Origin: Paramecium pentaurelia
Taxonomy: Eukaryota > Ciliophora > Oligohymenophorea > Peniculida > Parameciidae
Assembly (NCBI GenBank): GCA_905183005.1
Contig: CAJJDO010000143.1
Span: 124,001 to 188,000, forward strand
Length of the DNA stretch: 64,000 nt
Direction of reading: 5' to 3'
The translations under genes and the position numbers were made by a program. Each line of letters opens with the position of its first letter. Within the stretch, counting starts at the first letter, position 1. The notes below the pieces were generated by a model, which worked only from the letters and a program-made list of their open reading frames with translations, did not search any database and was not told the origin of the DNA. This document shows, in pieces, positions 12,835-24,536 of this stretch.

Positions 12835-13905
12835 ATGCAATATCAGATTCAATAAATTCGTTAACATTTCAGCTCCATTGATCACAAATTCCATCCTGTC
12901 CCAGCATTTGTTGTCACAAGACCTTTGTTTTCTTGTCGATCCCTATCTCCTTCCTTCTATAAATTACGCTCCAAGACTCCAATAAGTCCATTATCCTACT
13001 CTTTAGTGAAAATTAATCCTACACCAATAAGAGAAAATAAGTTTACTTTCAGAGGCACAGATTGCACTCCAAGCAGGGAAACTCCAATCAAAAAACAAAA
13101 TGAGATAAAATTAACCAAAGTGAATTAGACTCATGAAAAAATAATGAGTGAATCATAAGAACGGTTCTATCAACAGAAAAGACAATCTAACATAAATAGT
13201 AAAAGTACAAAAAAGATATCTCATTAAAATTAATCACCTATACAATTTAAAATGTTTGACATGCTAAAAGTATAGAAATAAGAATAATAACTATTTACTT
13301 AAGAAAACTCTAAACCATATTAGGAATCCAAAAACTAATTAGAATATATAGGTTAAAGTGATTAATTTCAATAGTGTTATGAATAACCAATATCTAATGA
13401 AGTTTTTAATATATATCATAAGAAACAAGATCATATTTAATAAAAAATATTAGGTAATCAAGATAATAATGATATTGAATAAGTAATCAAGGAATTGCCT
13501 GAAACATCAAATCCAGAAGAAACATAATCATAATAATAATCGAGATTAAAAATATGGGCATGTAACCCAAATGATTCCTAAAGTAAAATCATTGGTAGAA
13601 AAAGCAATCATAAAAGGAGTTCTAAGAAAAGTCCTTACAAAACTCCAAAATCACCAAAAAAATAACATATTATTTATTACAACCAGATCTTTTTATATAA
13701 GCCTAGAGAGAATAATAAATAAAATAGCTCAAAACTATCTTTCAATTCTTCTTACAAGTAAAATAGTCCTAGAAAACAAAGCAAATAAATTTCTTATATT
13801 CTCACTACTCCAAGTAAGAGAAATACAAGAGCACCTTAATAATCAAATGAGGATGATGAAATTGAAATCATAAATTTAGCTCCTGAATTTTCTAAATTAA
13901 TTTGA
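12835..13905 (+). CDS. basic, disordered Ser/Pro-rich protein
   Basis: A single-exon frame of 356 aa runs from MQYQIQQIRQHFSS to TGA 13903-13905. It is rich in Ser, Lys, Gln and Asn, with many proline-directed phosphorylation-type sites (SPSF, TPIS, SPLS, TPSR, KTPKSPKK, TPSK) and basic clusters such as SNHKRSSKKSP. No folded domain or membrane segment is visible. The C-terminus becomes acidic (NEDDEIEII). An ATG eight codons upstream (12811) is an alternative start. Function unknown; a cell-cycle-phosphorylated structural protein would fit but is only a guess. Confidence 0.7.
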
Positions 13906-13942
13906 TTAACAAACAACATTATACATATTTTTATAATATATT

Positions 13943-16133
13943 ATCATTTTATGATCGGATCCTCATTTTTTTGATACTTATATAAATAACTATTCAAAAA
14001 GTTCTATAGCATTTTCAACCTAAAATAGTAGTGAACTATTCATACATTTTTATATCCTGGAAAATGATTAATATCAATGATATAAAATTCCTAATTCATT
14101 CCTATTATATCAAATCCAAATAGATGTAGTTTAAATTCCTTTGATATTATTGAAGATAATAATTCCATTTACTTTTACAATTAAGCTTCGTTTGAGCATT
14201 CATGAATTCCTTCATCAACTTATTTGAGACACTCTGAAACATTTTTAAATAAGTCTTTTTGTGTGTCAAAAACATAGAAACCCTAAAGAATATAAATATA
14301 TTTGTTACTTCTTCAAATTTGAAATTATTAATTTCGATATTCGGTATAGACTTACGTTTTTGTACTATCACTTTACTCCCTAGTTGATATATTTTGTATA
14401 TAATGCTGTTATGGTTAATAATTTACTACAAGATTAATTCTCCTCTAATCTAAAAATAATCTCATACTTAAATTATTGTTGTTTAAACAACTCCTTGAGT
14501 CCTTTTTCATTAACAACTATAGCCATAATATGGCAATTAGCAGTCAATGCTCCTTATTTAGTTTTAACAATAAGTGGGTATTCCAAATTTGATAAATCTT
14601 ATACTTAATCAATATTGTTAAAAACTATTTATCGTGGAGTCATAATTTTAATGTGATGCTCCTTAACGACATTTTAGAATTCAGGACTAGCTAAGATAGA
14701 TTCTAATTTTGTATTTAGTTCATCTCTCTAGATTAATGTCTGTAGGCATTCAATTGAGTCGATTACAGGTAATTAGGCATTTTCTTATATAAATTTGTCA
14801 TAGTTTTATTAGAATAATTAAACCTCATTTTATTTCATGTTTATTTCCTTATTCTTGTAGATATCCATAATTTTATGAAACAATAAATCAATTTCTATAT
14901 ATTTATTAACAAATCTAAAATCTATAGGAAGGTAAGTAAAATGATTGTTGCTTATTAATGTTTAAAATTGAATCAATTCATTAAACTTTTTAGGGTAAAA
15001 ATAATATCCAACACAAAAAGGATTTTCAGACTTTGAANATCATTTTATGATCGGATCCTCATTTTTTTGATACTTATATAAATAACTATTCAAAAAGTTC
15101 TATAGCATTTTCAACCTAAAATAGTAGTGAACTATTCATACATTTTTATATCCTGGAAAATGATTAATATCAATGATATAAAATTCCTAATTCATTCCTA
15201 TTATATCAAATCCAAATAGATGTAGTTTAAATTCCTTTGATATTATTGAAGATAATAATTCCATTTACTTTTACAATTAAGCTTCGTTTGAGCATTCATG
15301 AATTCCTTCATCAACTTATTTGAGACACTCTGAAACATTTTTAAATAAGTCTTTTTGTGTGTCAAAAACATAGAAACCCTAAAGAATATAAATATATTTG
15401 TTACTTCTTCAAATTTGAAATTATTAATTTCGATATTCGGTATAGACTTACGTTTTTGTACTATCACTTTACTCCCTAGTTGATATATTTTGTATATAAT
15501 GCTGTTATGGTTAATAATTTACTACAAGATTAATTCTCCTCTAATCTAAAAATAATCTCATACTTAAATTATTGTTGTTTAAACAACTCCTTGAGTCCTT
15601 TTTCATTAACAACTATAGCCATAATATGGCAATTAGCAGTCAATGCTCCTTATTTAGTTTTAACAATAAGTGGGTATTCCAAATTTGATAAATCTTATAC
15701 TTAATCAATATTGTTAAAAACTATTTATCGTGGAGTCATAATTTTAATGTGATGCTCCTTAACGACATTTTAGAATTCAGGACTAGCTAAGATAGATTCT
15801 AATTTTGTATTTAGTTCATCTCTCTAGATTAATGTCTGTAGGCATTCAATTGAGTCGATTACAGGTAATTAGGCATTTTCTTATATAAATTTGTCATAGT
15901 TTTATTAGAATAATTAAACCTCATTTTATTTCATGTTTATTTCCTTATTCTTGTAGATATCCATAATTTTATGAAACAATAAATCAATTTCTATATATTT
16001 ATTAACAAATCTAAAATCTATAGGAAGGTAAGTAAAATGATTGTTGCTTATTAATGTTTAAAATTGAATCAATTCATTAAACTTTTTAGGGTAAAAATAA
16101 TATCCAACACAAAAAGGATTTTCAGACTTTGAA
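13943..16133. repeat. direct repeat of 1095 bp around a single N (15038), probable unmerged contig overlap
   Basis: 13943-15037 and 15039-16133 read identically, separated only by the N at 15038. The repeat starts and stops exactly at the N on one side of each copy, as expected when two contigs that overlap by 1095 bp are laid end to end. It duplicates the 3' two thirds of the inositol phosphate kinase gene. Confidence 0.9.
13963..15037 (-). pseudogene. truncated duplicate of the ITPK gene (assembly copy)
   Basis: This is the 3' portion of the gene at 15059-16525, offset by 1096 bp and cut at the N. It keeps the same introns and stop (13963-13965) but has no start. It should be disregarded if the overlap is collapsed. 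Confidence 0.85.
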
Positions 16134-16525
16134 AAATATGACATGACTTAAAGAATGTGAGATATGTGAAATTTTGGTTTAGGATTTTGTTAATAATATT
16201 TGAGTTCTAATTCTCTTTTTTTATCTAATTGTTATGAGATACTAGAGAAATAGTATAATTGATAATTCTAATTGAGAGTGAATTATTCATAATTATGAGT
16301 TATTACAATTAATTCTAAATTCTAAAATGAAATCTCTTTTAATTCTTGGATTGATAGTTTTTTAGAGTCGATTCCCTAAAAATTTCTTTGAAATTCATTG
16401 TAAAAAAAATCATTAGTATTAGGTTTAGTGTGACAAAATATTACTTATATTTAAAAATGTGTTTATAGTAACAGGAATGATTTTTAAAGGACAGTATTAT
16501 ATTTATATACTTTTTTTTGTCTCAT
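15059..16525 (-). CDS. inositol-tetrakisphosphate 1-kinase-like (ATP-grasp)
   Basis: The enzyme family phosphorylates inositol tris- and tetrakisphosphates, making higher inositol phosphates. After three introns (15541-15563, 23 nt; 15379-15404, 26 nt; 15116-15141, 26 nt) the protein is 463 aa, longer than animal ITPK1 through an N-terminal extension. Matching features are LEYPLIVKTKQG (nucleotide-binding lysine region), QQIINHNSIIYKIYQLGSKV followed by VQKRKSIPN (the N-H-...-Y-K/V-G pattern of ITPK), and the C-terminal FGFDIIG...IIDINHFPGYKNV, which carries the metal-binding D/N residues of the ATP-grasp fold. The stop is TGA 15059-15061. This is the complete copy; 13963-15037 is a truncated repeat. 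Confidence 0.85.
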
Positions 16526-16651
16526 GTCATAGAGTGTGTATCTGGAATCAATAATAAGCAGAGGTTTATGATTTTATTACATTTTTATTTATTTATTATT
16601 TTATTTTATATAAATTATCTTGTTACTTAATTAATCATTTATTCTAAGGAT

Positions 16652-17946
16652 TCAAGAAATAATAATATTTTAAATGAATTCCAACGATTAATTATATTTA
16701 AGTAAAATAATTGAATTACTATAGAAAATTTCTAGTAAATGTAATAGTGCATAAAAATTTTGTATATTAGAATGCACAATTACAAAATTGGTTACTTAGA
16801 AAAACAAAAAATTAGAGGTAGATCTTGTCAAGCGATCCTTGATCATCAAATATGTTTTTGTAAAACAGCAAAATATTTTAGCTGGACGTTTTAATTATTG
16901 GGCTTCATTTAAACAAGAGATTTCTTAAATGAAAGGTTTTTCTTATGTTTAATATTTTTTAGGAATCTCAAAAAAATCAGGTTTTGATCTTATATGTTTG
17001 ATTTTTTAAATAAAATTATTATTGTTATTTTTGTGTAAGTAATTAAGCACATCCATTAAATGAGAAGTTAATGTATCATCAAATGTCTAATATATAAGTT
17101 GTAAATTTTACATGTTCTAAAAATAAATTAAAATAATTTTATTTATCTTTTATGTATTTATAGGGTCCATCTTCATTGATATCATCACCAAAATCTCCCA
17201 AATATTCATTCAAAGAAAAAATTAGAAAATGTAAAAATATATCTGATGAGATCTAAAATTTTTAAAGCTTTAATTTTAATTAATGTATAGTATTTTAAGG
17301 ATCTTTCATAATTATTAATTAATTGGATGCCCATTCTTTAAAAAAATTCATGATATAAATAAAAGGATGTTTTTAATTACTTAGTACCTCATTAATACAA
17401 GATAAAAAAACATAGAATTATTATAATTAAGAATTTTGATTTTCTGGATATATACTATCTAAGATTTTAGATGATATTGATTAACTTTCATTGATTTTAC
17501 CAACTATGATATGATTTAAGATTATACTTGAATTATAATTTGTGGAAATTGTAAGATCAGATATTCCGGTACTTGATTAAAAATCTTGACGAAGATATTC
17601 ATTATTTTTTCTATAAACATCATAATAAATTGAAATGAAATTACAAAAACACAAAACTTTATTGGAATAGATTATCGTATTATTCATCTTTCATAGTCTT
17701 TGTTACTATTAATAAAAGATACAGAAATACAAATTAGTTTCATTTTATGTCTAAAATTTTTCTATTCCTTTTAAACAAATCTATCCAAACATTTTATCAA
17801 AGGAACAGCCCATTCTTCAGAAATGCGAGATAATTTCTCTTTCATTATAGATGTCCAATCATCCTATCTTAGGATTTGCTTTTTACATTTACACCTAACC
17901 AAACAGTGGAGATTAACTTCTCATCATTTTTTTAAGAGTTGCCCAT
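16652..17946 (-). CDS. all-helical protein, weak VPS9-domain resemblance
   Basis: Five exons are inferred (introns 17864-17892, 29 nt; 17706-17730, 25 nt; 17611-17644, 34 nt; 17087-17111, 25 nt) giving 393 aa; the CDS is divisible by three. The start is MGNSQK. The middle and C-terminal parts look alpha-helical. The block RPAKIFCCFTKTYLMI...NFLFFQVTNFVIVHSN has the spacing of the VPS9 helices that carry the catalytic Asp and Tyr in Rab GEFs, but both residues are replaced here. I therefore treat the call as a hint only. It lies 61 bp downstream of the GAF gene on the same strand. An in-frame ATG at 17687 could suggest a shorter gene, but the spliced reading is smoother. Confidence 0.6.
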
Positions 17947-18007
17947 ATTTATTTAATATTTTTATTAATATCATCATAATAATTATTTAATATTTTAATT
18001 AATATCA

Positions 18008-19809
18008 TCATAATTATTATTTATGTAATTTACATTACAATAAAGATTATGCACAATGCTAACAAAAGAGTTCTAACATATCTAAATCAATTGAATTAAT
18101 TTTTGCATCACTATGTGATGAAATATTACCAATACCCTTAACATTAACAACTTAGATTGCTCCAATAATTTAATGACTTTATGTTTTCAAAGGCATACAA
18201 ATAATAGGCATATTTGTTTCAATATCAATATTTGGATTGAATATTGGACTAGTATAACAATTACTAACAGCTACTATTTATTGTTCTTCAATACATTTAC
18301 CTACTATTCCTAATAAATTCTAAGTTTCTGTCATCTTACCATCCTTATTTATATGATACAAATAATTATCCATATATATAACCTTTGCATGATCAACATT
18401 CATTAATGATCTAAGACGCTCTTCAGATGAAAGTAGTAATTCTACCATATTATCCTGTTTTCCTTATAATATAATACCTGTTTTTATGATATGTCTAAGT
18501 TTATTTTAAATCAATATCTAGGCATCATGATTCAAAGCATTTTTAAGTACACTCTTACTAAATTCAGCCATTATCTATAGTAAGGCTTCATCAGCCTTAG
18601 TGAAGAAACCATTAGATTTATTGACACATTGAAGGACTCCAACACATTTATCACCATCTAGAATAGGAGAAACTAAAAGTGTCTTAGTTTTATAATTATT
18701 CTTTGCATCTTATTATGTATTAAATCTTTAATCTCTATATGCATCTTCAATATTCAAGATTGTATGATTCTATGCAACAAAACCAGCCAATCCCTAACCA
18801 ATTTATAATCTAATAGTAGTAGAAGTTCCTTTGGCTACTCTTGTCCATAATTCTTTTTTAGCTTAATCCACAATAAAACATGATGCTCTATCACATTCTA
18901 AACAATCTATACATTTATCTATAATATTTTATAATGCATCATCTAATAGTACAGATGTATTCATTTATAATGCTCCAGTAACAATCTTCTTTAATCTTAA
19001 TACCAAAATAAATAATTATTAATGATCTGACATTATTCTTTTAAATTTATCAAATAGAAATGACAATTTTTAAGCAGATATTGATTATATAATTTCACTA
19101 AAGATCTCTTCAGAATCTAAGAGTACTTTCATTAAAGAAACTGTCCCATCTTAATTATATTAAGTAGTTGCATCTTCATCAGCTATTATAACTCAAATTC
19201 TTTAGTACATAATTAGATATTTAATATAGCATTTGTTCTGAAACAATCTTCTTATTGTAGTATGTCATAAAAATTAGATGATCCTGTAGTATTCCTTTCA
19301 CTTTTAAAAGTATCTACTTCTTCTTGATGGAACTTCATTAATGTAGGATTACGAAATGTCTATCTTCTGAATAATTTAATTGATTATGTATTATCATCTG
19401 ATAATTTATTACTCTTTTTCTCAAGAGGCATTAAAGATTTATGATTCTTATTTTTTACATTTGATTTACTTCCTTAATTTAATTATCTCTCATCTCTTAA
19501 AATACTTAACTTGGTTTAATTAGCTTGCATCAAATATTCATTAATATGTGTTAATCGATCAATCTCTTTTTATTATAGTTTAACTAAATCTTGTAATTTT
19601 CTTATTTAATCCTCCTTATTTCCCATAATAGAATGTAGTTTCTCTAATTCTTTTTATTAATTCTTATAATTATCATTCAATTTCTTAACCAAATTCTCTT
19701 ATACATCAAATTCCTTGCTTTTTGGAGATGCCATCTAAGTACTACGATCTGTTTTGATTTTATATTTTTTGTTGTTTTCAAATGTATTAGATTCTTATAA
19801 TTTACTCAT
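18008..19809 (-). CDS. tandem GAF-domain protein without an attached enzyme domain
   Basis: 591 aa with one intron (19183-19208, 26 nt). The N-terminal ~190 residues hold a Lys/Glu-rich coiled coil (KKLNDNYKNQQKELEKLHSI and following). GAF-A (about 240-390) has the features of cyclic-nucleotide-binding GAF domains of phosphodiesterases and ciliate/cyanobacterial cyclases, including an NKFDE-type motif, NKSNGFFTKADE. GAF-B (about 430-580) is more divergent. No PDE HD motif, cyclase or kinase domain follows; the C-terminus ends soon after GAF-B. Likely a cyclic-nucleotide sensor or dimerising adaptor; the ligand is inferred from the motif. Confidence 0.85.
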
Positions 19810-19978
19810 TTATTTAATAAACAAAAATTAAGACTAATTGAATTAAAGAAATTCTCAAATTTAATCAAATTAATTACACTTTCCAGTTTTATCAAATAGT
19901 GTTTGGAAATCCTGTTTTAATAATTCCAAATTTCATTTATTAATTGTTTCACCACTAAATTGTTTAAATAGAACATTT

Positions 19979-20461
19979 TCATAATTTATAAAATTATAAT
20001 TCACTATTTAAGAGGTTTCTTTTGTATTCAACTTTAATCCCCTTTTCTTCCCAAGTCTCGTTCCATCTCTCTATTACATACCCCAGAAATCTTTAAACAT
20101 CTTCAATACAAACTCTAGGTAAATATAGACTTAAGAAACAAGTGACTACTGAAAAAGCAAATGCTAAAATGAAAGTGAAAAAGCAAGGCCAATATTTTAC
20201 TATGACATCATTTACCTCATTAATAAAGGCTTCAAAATCATCCTTTGTTATATAAGGTTCCAGTTCACTAGGATATTCATTAGAATATGATTTTGATGGA
20301 CCTATAAAGTAATGCACTCCACTTGATTTAACTCTTGTTATTAAAATAAGTGGATGCTATTTTCTCCTGATACTTTCCATTTTAGCTAATTCAAAGGCAT
20401 TAGCTCTTGGATCAAAGGGATATCTAGAATCTGTTTATAAATCACATGCTTCGTAACTCAT
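19979..20461 (-). CDS. ERF4/GOLGA7-type palmitoyltransferase accessory subunit
   Basis: Single exon, 160 aa. The family (yeast Erf4, animal GOLGA7) partners a DHHC S-acyltransferase that palmitoylates Ras-type GTPases on Golgi/ER membranes. Family features are a short N-terminal strand region, the core YPSELEPYITKDDFEAFINEVND, a hydrophobic hairpin (WPCFFTFILAFAFSVVTCFLSLYL), then a helix with FLGYVIERWNETW and the closing KGIKVEYKRNLL. Length fits the family. No Rab-type or DHHC gene is adjacent except the Rab 2 kb away. Its start codon is 23 bp from the divergent start at 20485. Confidence 0.75.
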
Positions 20462-20484
20462 TATTAATTTACAAAATATAAATA
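20462..20484. promoter_or_regulatory. 23-bp divergent intergenic space
   Basis: Only 23 bp, entirely A/T-rich, separate the start codons of the minus-strand ERF4-like gene (ATG at 20461) and the plus-strand gene at 20485. Any promoter elements for both must overlap each other or the coding sequences. Confidence 0.6.
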
Positions 20485-21340
20485 ATGAAAAAGCATTCCT
20501 CTGAAAATTAATTGGATTATTGTGTTTTTTACAAAGACAAATAACTTCCAGCATTACATAAAACAGATGCTGTTAAAAAAGCTTTGATTATAGATTCATT
20601 AAACAACTATGAACATCCATTAAATCAGTTAATTGAATAAAAGCAAACATTTGTACCTTTTATCAATGAAAGGGATAGTTTGGGTAGATTGATATCAAGT
20701 GAATCTTATCATAGAAAAAGAAAAAGTGATGCATCCAGTATCTTTAATTCTCCAAAGAGTAGTCATCACTTTCTAAGTAAGAACTCAATTTCAAACACAA
20801 GTAGTTTGTATGAAAATTAACTGCCTATTACAAGGCTAAAATTAAAGAATCTTTTGGGAGGTACTCCAGAAAATACAGAATTAATTTAATCTACTTTATT
20901 AGCTAGTTAAAGCGAATTTAAATAATCATTTTAGTTCAATCCAAAATATAATCAGATATCTTAGAGAATACATAGAAAGAATAATAGTCTACAAAATAAA
21001 TTACCTTAATTTTAAAGAGAATTAAAGATTCCTTAATTAAAATTGATTAAATAACCAACAACACCATAAGCTACTCGATTGTTTTAAAGTAATTTTGTAA
21101 TTGAAATGTTTAATTAAAATAAGTATCATTCTTAAAAATAATAAAAGAATACCTGAATATAAAATGTAATATGTAATTTTAATGGAAAGTATGAGTAAAT
21201 TTTAAATTGAATTACTTAAGAATATGACAGCAAATGAAAGAAGAAGAACCTTCGTTAAGTTAGACAAGAATCGAAGATTTAAATTAAGTTTATTGTTACT
21301 AATTTCTAAACCTTAAACCTAGTATAGAATGTTATAATGA
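20485..21340 (+). CDS. Ser/Asn/Lys-rich protein, unknown
   Basis: 276 aa from MKKHSSENQLDYC with one inferred intron (21123-21147, 25 nt, ending AAG). Without the intron the frame ends at TGA 21154. With it, a coherent basic helical C-terminus (ELLKNMTANERRRTFVKLDKN) follows to TGA 21338-21340. The N-terminal two thirds is mostly disordered with SP sites (NSPKSSHH). No domain recognised. It shares a 23-bp divergent intergenic space with the ERF4-like gene. Confidence 0.6.
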
Positions 21341-21358
21341 TTTGTATATAATTTATAT

Positions 21359-22583
21359 ATGATAATAGTTTAATTGTTAATTAGTGTAGCATGTATTCAC
21401 TTTGTTTTAGCCAAATATACGATATTTCTAGATACTAAACAAGTGTAAGAAAGTTCCTTCTTAATTGATATCAATTCTACTCAATAAGAACAAAACAAAA
21501 CATTGGAATTACAAAACTTTTATAATTATTAATATGTAGGACAAATCAGAGTTCTTTCTAAAGACTCAATATTACAGTAAACATTATACTATGAATAGCT
21601 TCAAAGTAATTTTTGATACAGGTTCATCATAAATGTGGTTACCAAGTATTGATTGTTAAAGATGTAATAAAAATTAAATAGGAATTGTGTGTGAATAACC
21701 AACATGTATTCCATCATAAGAATAAGCTTCAATAACATATCATGTTGGAGCATTAATAGGAGTAAAATGTTTAGGTATGTTCTCAATAAATGAGCATTTT
21801 GATGAATCTCAGTTTATTTTAGTTGATGAAGTAACTGGAATGGAAGGAGCTATTTATGATGGAGTAGTAGGACTATAATAATAATCTAATCATTCTTTTA
21901 TAGAATGGCCCATCAGTTTTTATTATAATTTTGAAAACTCTAATCGTTAATCATCAATAACTTTTGGAGGTTATGATGAGAATGTATTCAATAAAGAAAT
22001 TAGATATGTTAAATCTGATGAATAATGGATCATTTCATCATAATAAATAGATATGAATGGAATTTTAGGAGTTGATATTTATGCAATGATAGATTCTGGA
22101 AGCTCATTGTTGATCTTTCCTAAAAATATATTAGTAAATTTACAAAATGTGTTTACCAATTGTGTATGGACAGAAATTATTAAATGCTCTTGTCCAACAA
22201 ATGATATTTCTGAATTTCCTACAATAAAAATTCTTTTAGATAGTTAAGAATTTTCATTAGAACCTTAATTCTATATTCATACAAATAATCATGAACCTAT
22301 ATGTTATGTATTAATATCAAATATTCGATCACATAATGACTAATTAATGATTTTAGGTAGTCCTTTTATGAGAAAATATTACACAATATTTGATAAACAA
22401 AATAGTTAGATTGGTTTAGTTGAATCAATACATTTTTAAGAATCTAATTCAAAGAATTTGCTTAAGAACTTCTTTACATTGATTGCATGTACAATTATAG
22501 CTATTGGGATTATAAAGATTGTCAATTATATTATGGAATATGAATTAAGAAAATACAATAATCAGAAATCTTTAATGGTTTGA
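21359..22583 (+). CDS. pepsin-family aspartic protease, membrane-anchored
   Basis: A1-type aspartic endopeptidase of 400 aa with one intron (21577-21598, 22 nt) directly upstream of the first active-site motif. A hydrophobic N-terminal signal peptide (LLISVACIHFVLA) is followed by a short pro-region. Then come DTGSSQMWLPS (first catalytic Asp), a Cys-rich loop, and IDSGSSLLIFP (second catalytic Asp, about residue 235). ILGSPFMRKYYTIFD is the conserved near-C-terminal block. A single transmembrane segment (FFTLIACTIIAIGIIKIV) and a short cytosolic tail end the protein. Both aspartates are intact, so it should be active in the secretory or endolysosomal system. The gene starts 18 bp after the previous stop. 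Confidence 0.92.
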
Positions 22584-22693
22584 AAATTAATCAAATTGCT
22601 ATTATTTTTAATTCAAAAATAATCTACTCAAAATATATTTCTAGAATCACACACATTTTAATATAATAAATTACAAAAAAATTAAAAAAACTA

Positions 22694-23456
22694 TCAACAA
22701 CAACTTTTTTTGTCATCCTTTTCTTTATCATTTTATTTTCCATTCAATGTTATATTGTAATATGGAGATAAATTATTTTAAGATTTACTCTTTTTTTTCA
22801 TTTTTCCATTAAAATTTACTTTAATTCCTAACATCTATTTTTATTAAATAATTTACTTAATCATCTAAATTAATTTATTTGGTTTCGATTTTTCTTAAAA
22901 TTTTATTAGCTATACTTTCAAAGACAACATCGACATTTTTCCCTGTTTTAGCTGAAGTTTCATAAAAATCTAGCTTTTCTTATTATGCATATTCTTCAAC
23001 TTCTTAAATTGTAACATCTTTCTTTGATAAATCCGATTTATTGCCAACTAGTACTAATTCAATCTTATCACAAGAAAAGGTCTTAATTTCTTTTAACCAC
23101 TTTTTAATGTCTTCAAATGTTGATCTTCTACTAAAGTCAAATACAAGTAATCCTCCAATGGCTCCTCTATAATAAGATCTTGTAATGGATTTGAATGAAT
23201 CTTAGCCTGCCTTTCAAATTTTAGTCAATATTTTTACTGTATCCCAAATCTGAAGCTTTATCATTTAATCATTTAATTTTATTGTTTTATAACCAAATTC
23301 AACCCCAACTGTGCTTTCTGTATGATCACAAAATTTGTTTTCTGTAAATTACAATAATAAACATGATTTTCCTACATCTTAAATAGTTTAATTGATTTTA
23401 TTACTTGTATCACCAACTACTATAAATTTGAACATATAGTTATAATCATTGCTCAT
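22694..23456 (-). CDS. Rab-family small GTPase, Rab2-like
   Basis: 228 aa after three introns (23378-23404, 27 nt; 23211-23237, 27 nt; 22835-22856, 22 nt). P-loop GDTNVGKS, switch II WDTAGQDSFKSITRSYYRGA, NKSD and ETSAK nucleotide-binding motifs are all present, and the C-terminus ends SCC for double geranylgeranylation. Switch II plus SRRSTFEDIKKWL place it near Rab2/Rab4/Rab14, with Rab2 the best guess (ER-Golgi traffic). The tail is long and basic with an inserted Lys-rich region. The gene is convergent with the protease. Confidence 0.92.
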
Positions 23457-23593
23457 TTTATTTAATAAAATAAAAACCAAAACAATTTTTGATTTTATTA
23501 TATATACAATAAGAACAATTTTTTATATATTTTTATTATAATCTTAAGATAAGAATGAATTAGACTACATAATATTTGAATTATTGACATAGA

Positions 23594-24431
23594 TCAAAAT
23601 TATTCCAAGTAATTTAATTCATCCTCAATTTATTGAATTCTTCTTTATTATGCTGAAGTTCTATTTTAAGTAGGTAGTTATCTTAATTCATTTTTTAATT
23701 AAACTTTTCTTTAATTCCTTTAATTTTCTTCATTATTTTAACTTAATAAAATAATAAAAATACCTTTAATTATTAGATGGATATTATGATTATAAAAATT
23801 AACTCTAATTAATAGATGGTTATTGTATTTAGGGTGGATTAGAAAATGATGACATTGAAAATGATTTTAATTGGTAATTTTCTCTTTAAAGTTCTTAGAT
23901 GATACCTTGAGATTAAATGAGTCTAGTTTATGCTTCCTAATATAATTATTTAATATATAAATACTTTTAATTCAATTTCAAGTTTATTTTTTTATTGCTA
24001 AATTATCACTAATTATTCTCTATAGATATATATTAAATTCACTATTACTTAATTTGAAGTGATTCCATAACTATATCAGGATTAGAGTTTTAATTGAATA
24101 TCATTTTCAATTTCTTGAGCTCATCAAAAGTTTTCTAATATTGAGATTATAAATTTAAAATATTTGAATTTTCCTACTGATAAGACATTTGTTATTGTGA
24201 ATGTTATTTTTCTATTATTTAGATTTGTTATCTCAATTAAGCATTTTCTTGATTTTTTTTCTATTAAAATATTGATCATACTTAAAGTTCAGAATCTTTT
24301 TCAATGATAATATTTTTTAAATTATTAATGGTTTAATCTTAAAATGCAATAATCTACATTTGCAATGCATAATTAGGATCATCTGCTTGATTGTTATTTT
24401 AAGGTATGTTATTATTTTTCTTATCACTCAT
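23594..24431 (-). CDS. coiled-coil protein, Gln-rich
   Basis: 245 aa after four introns (24261-24281, 24020-24048, 23937-23964, 23742-23763; 21-29 nt) with the CDS divisible by three. Heptad-like, Gln/Asn/Glu-rich sequence runs from residue ~25 to ~150 (for example QIIAFQDQTINNLKNIIIEK and ELKKLKMIFNQN). A Ser/Pro/Gln-rich linker follows, then a short basic helix. Most Gln are TAA/TAG codons. No family recognised; a structural or cytoskeletal role is the default inference. It diverges from the gene at 24537 with 105 bp between start codons. Confidence 0.7.
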
Positions 24432-24536
24432 TATCTACAATATTATTGGCCAATTCAATAATAAATAAGATTATAATCTATACAAATATTTGCCGCTTTT
24501 AGTTAATATTTAAATTATATCATCAAGAAAAGTCTT

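Noticed and set aside
16674..17439. Plus-strand frames (16674-17058 and 17080-17439) that read as protein-like
   Set aside because: They need a frame shift with no usable intron and are antisense to the five-exon minus-strand gene, which is divisible by three and fully open.
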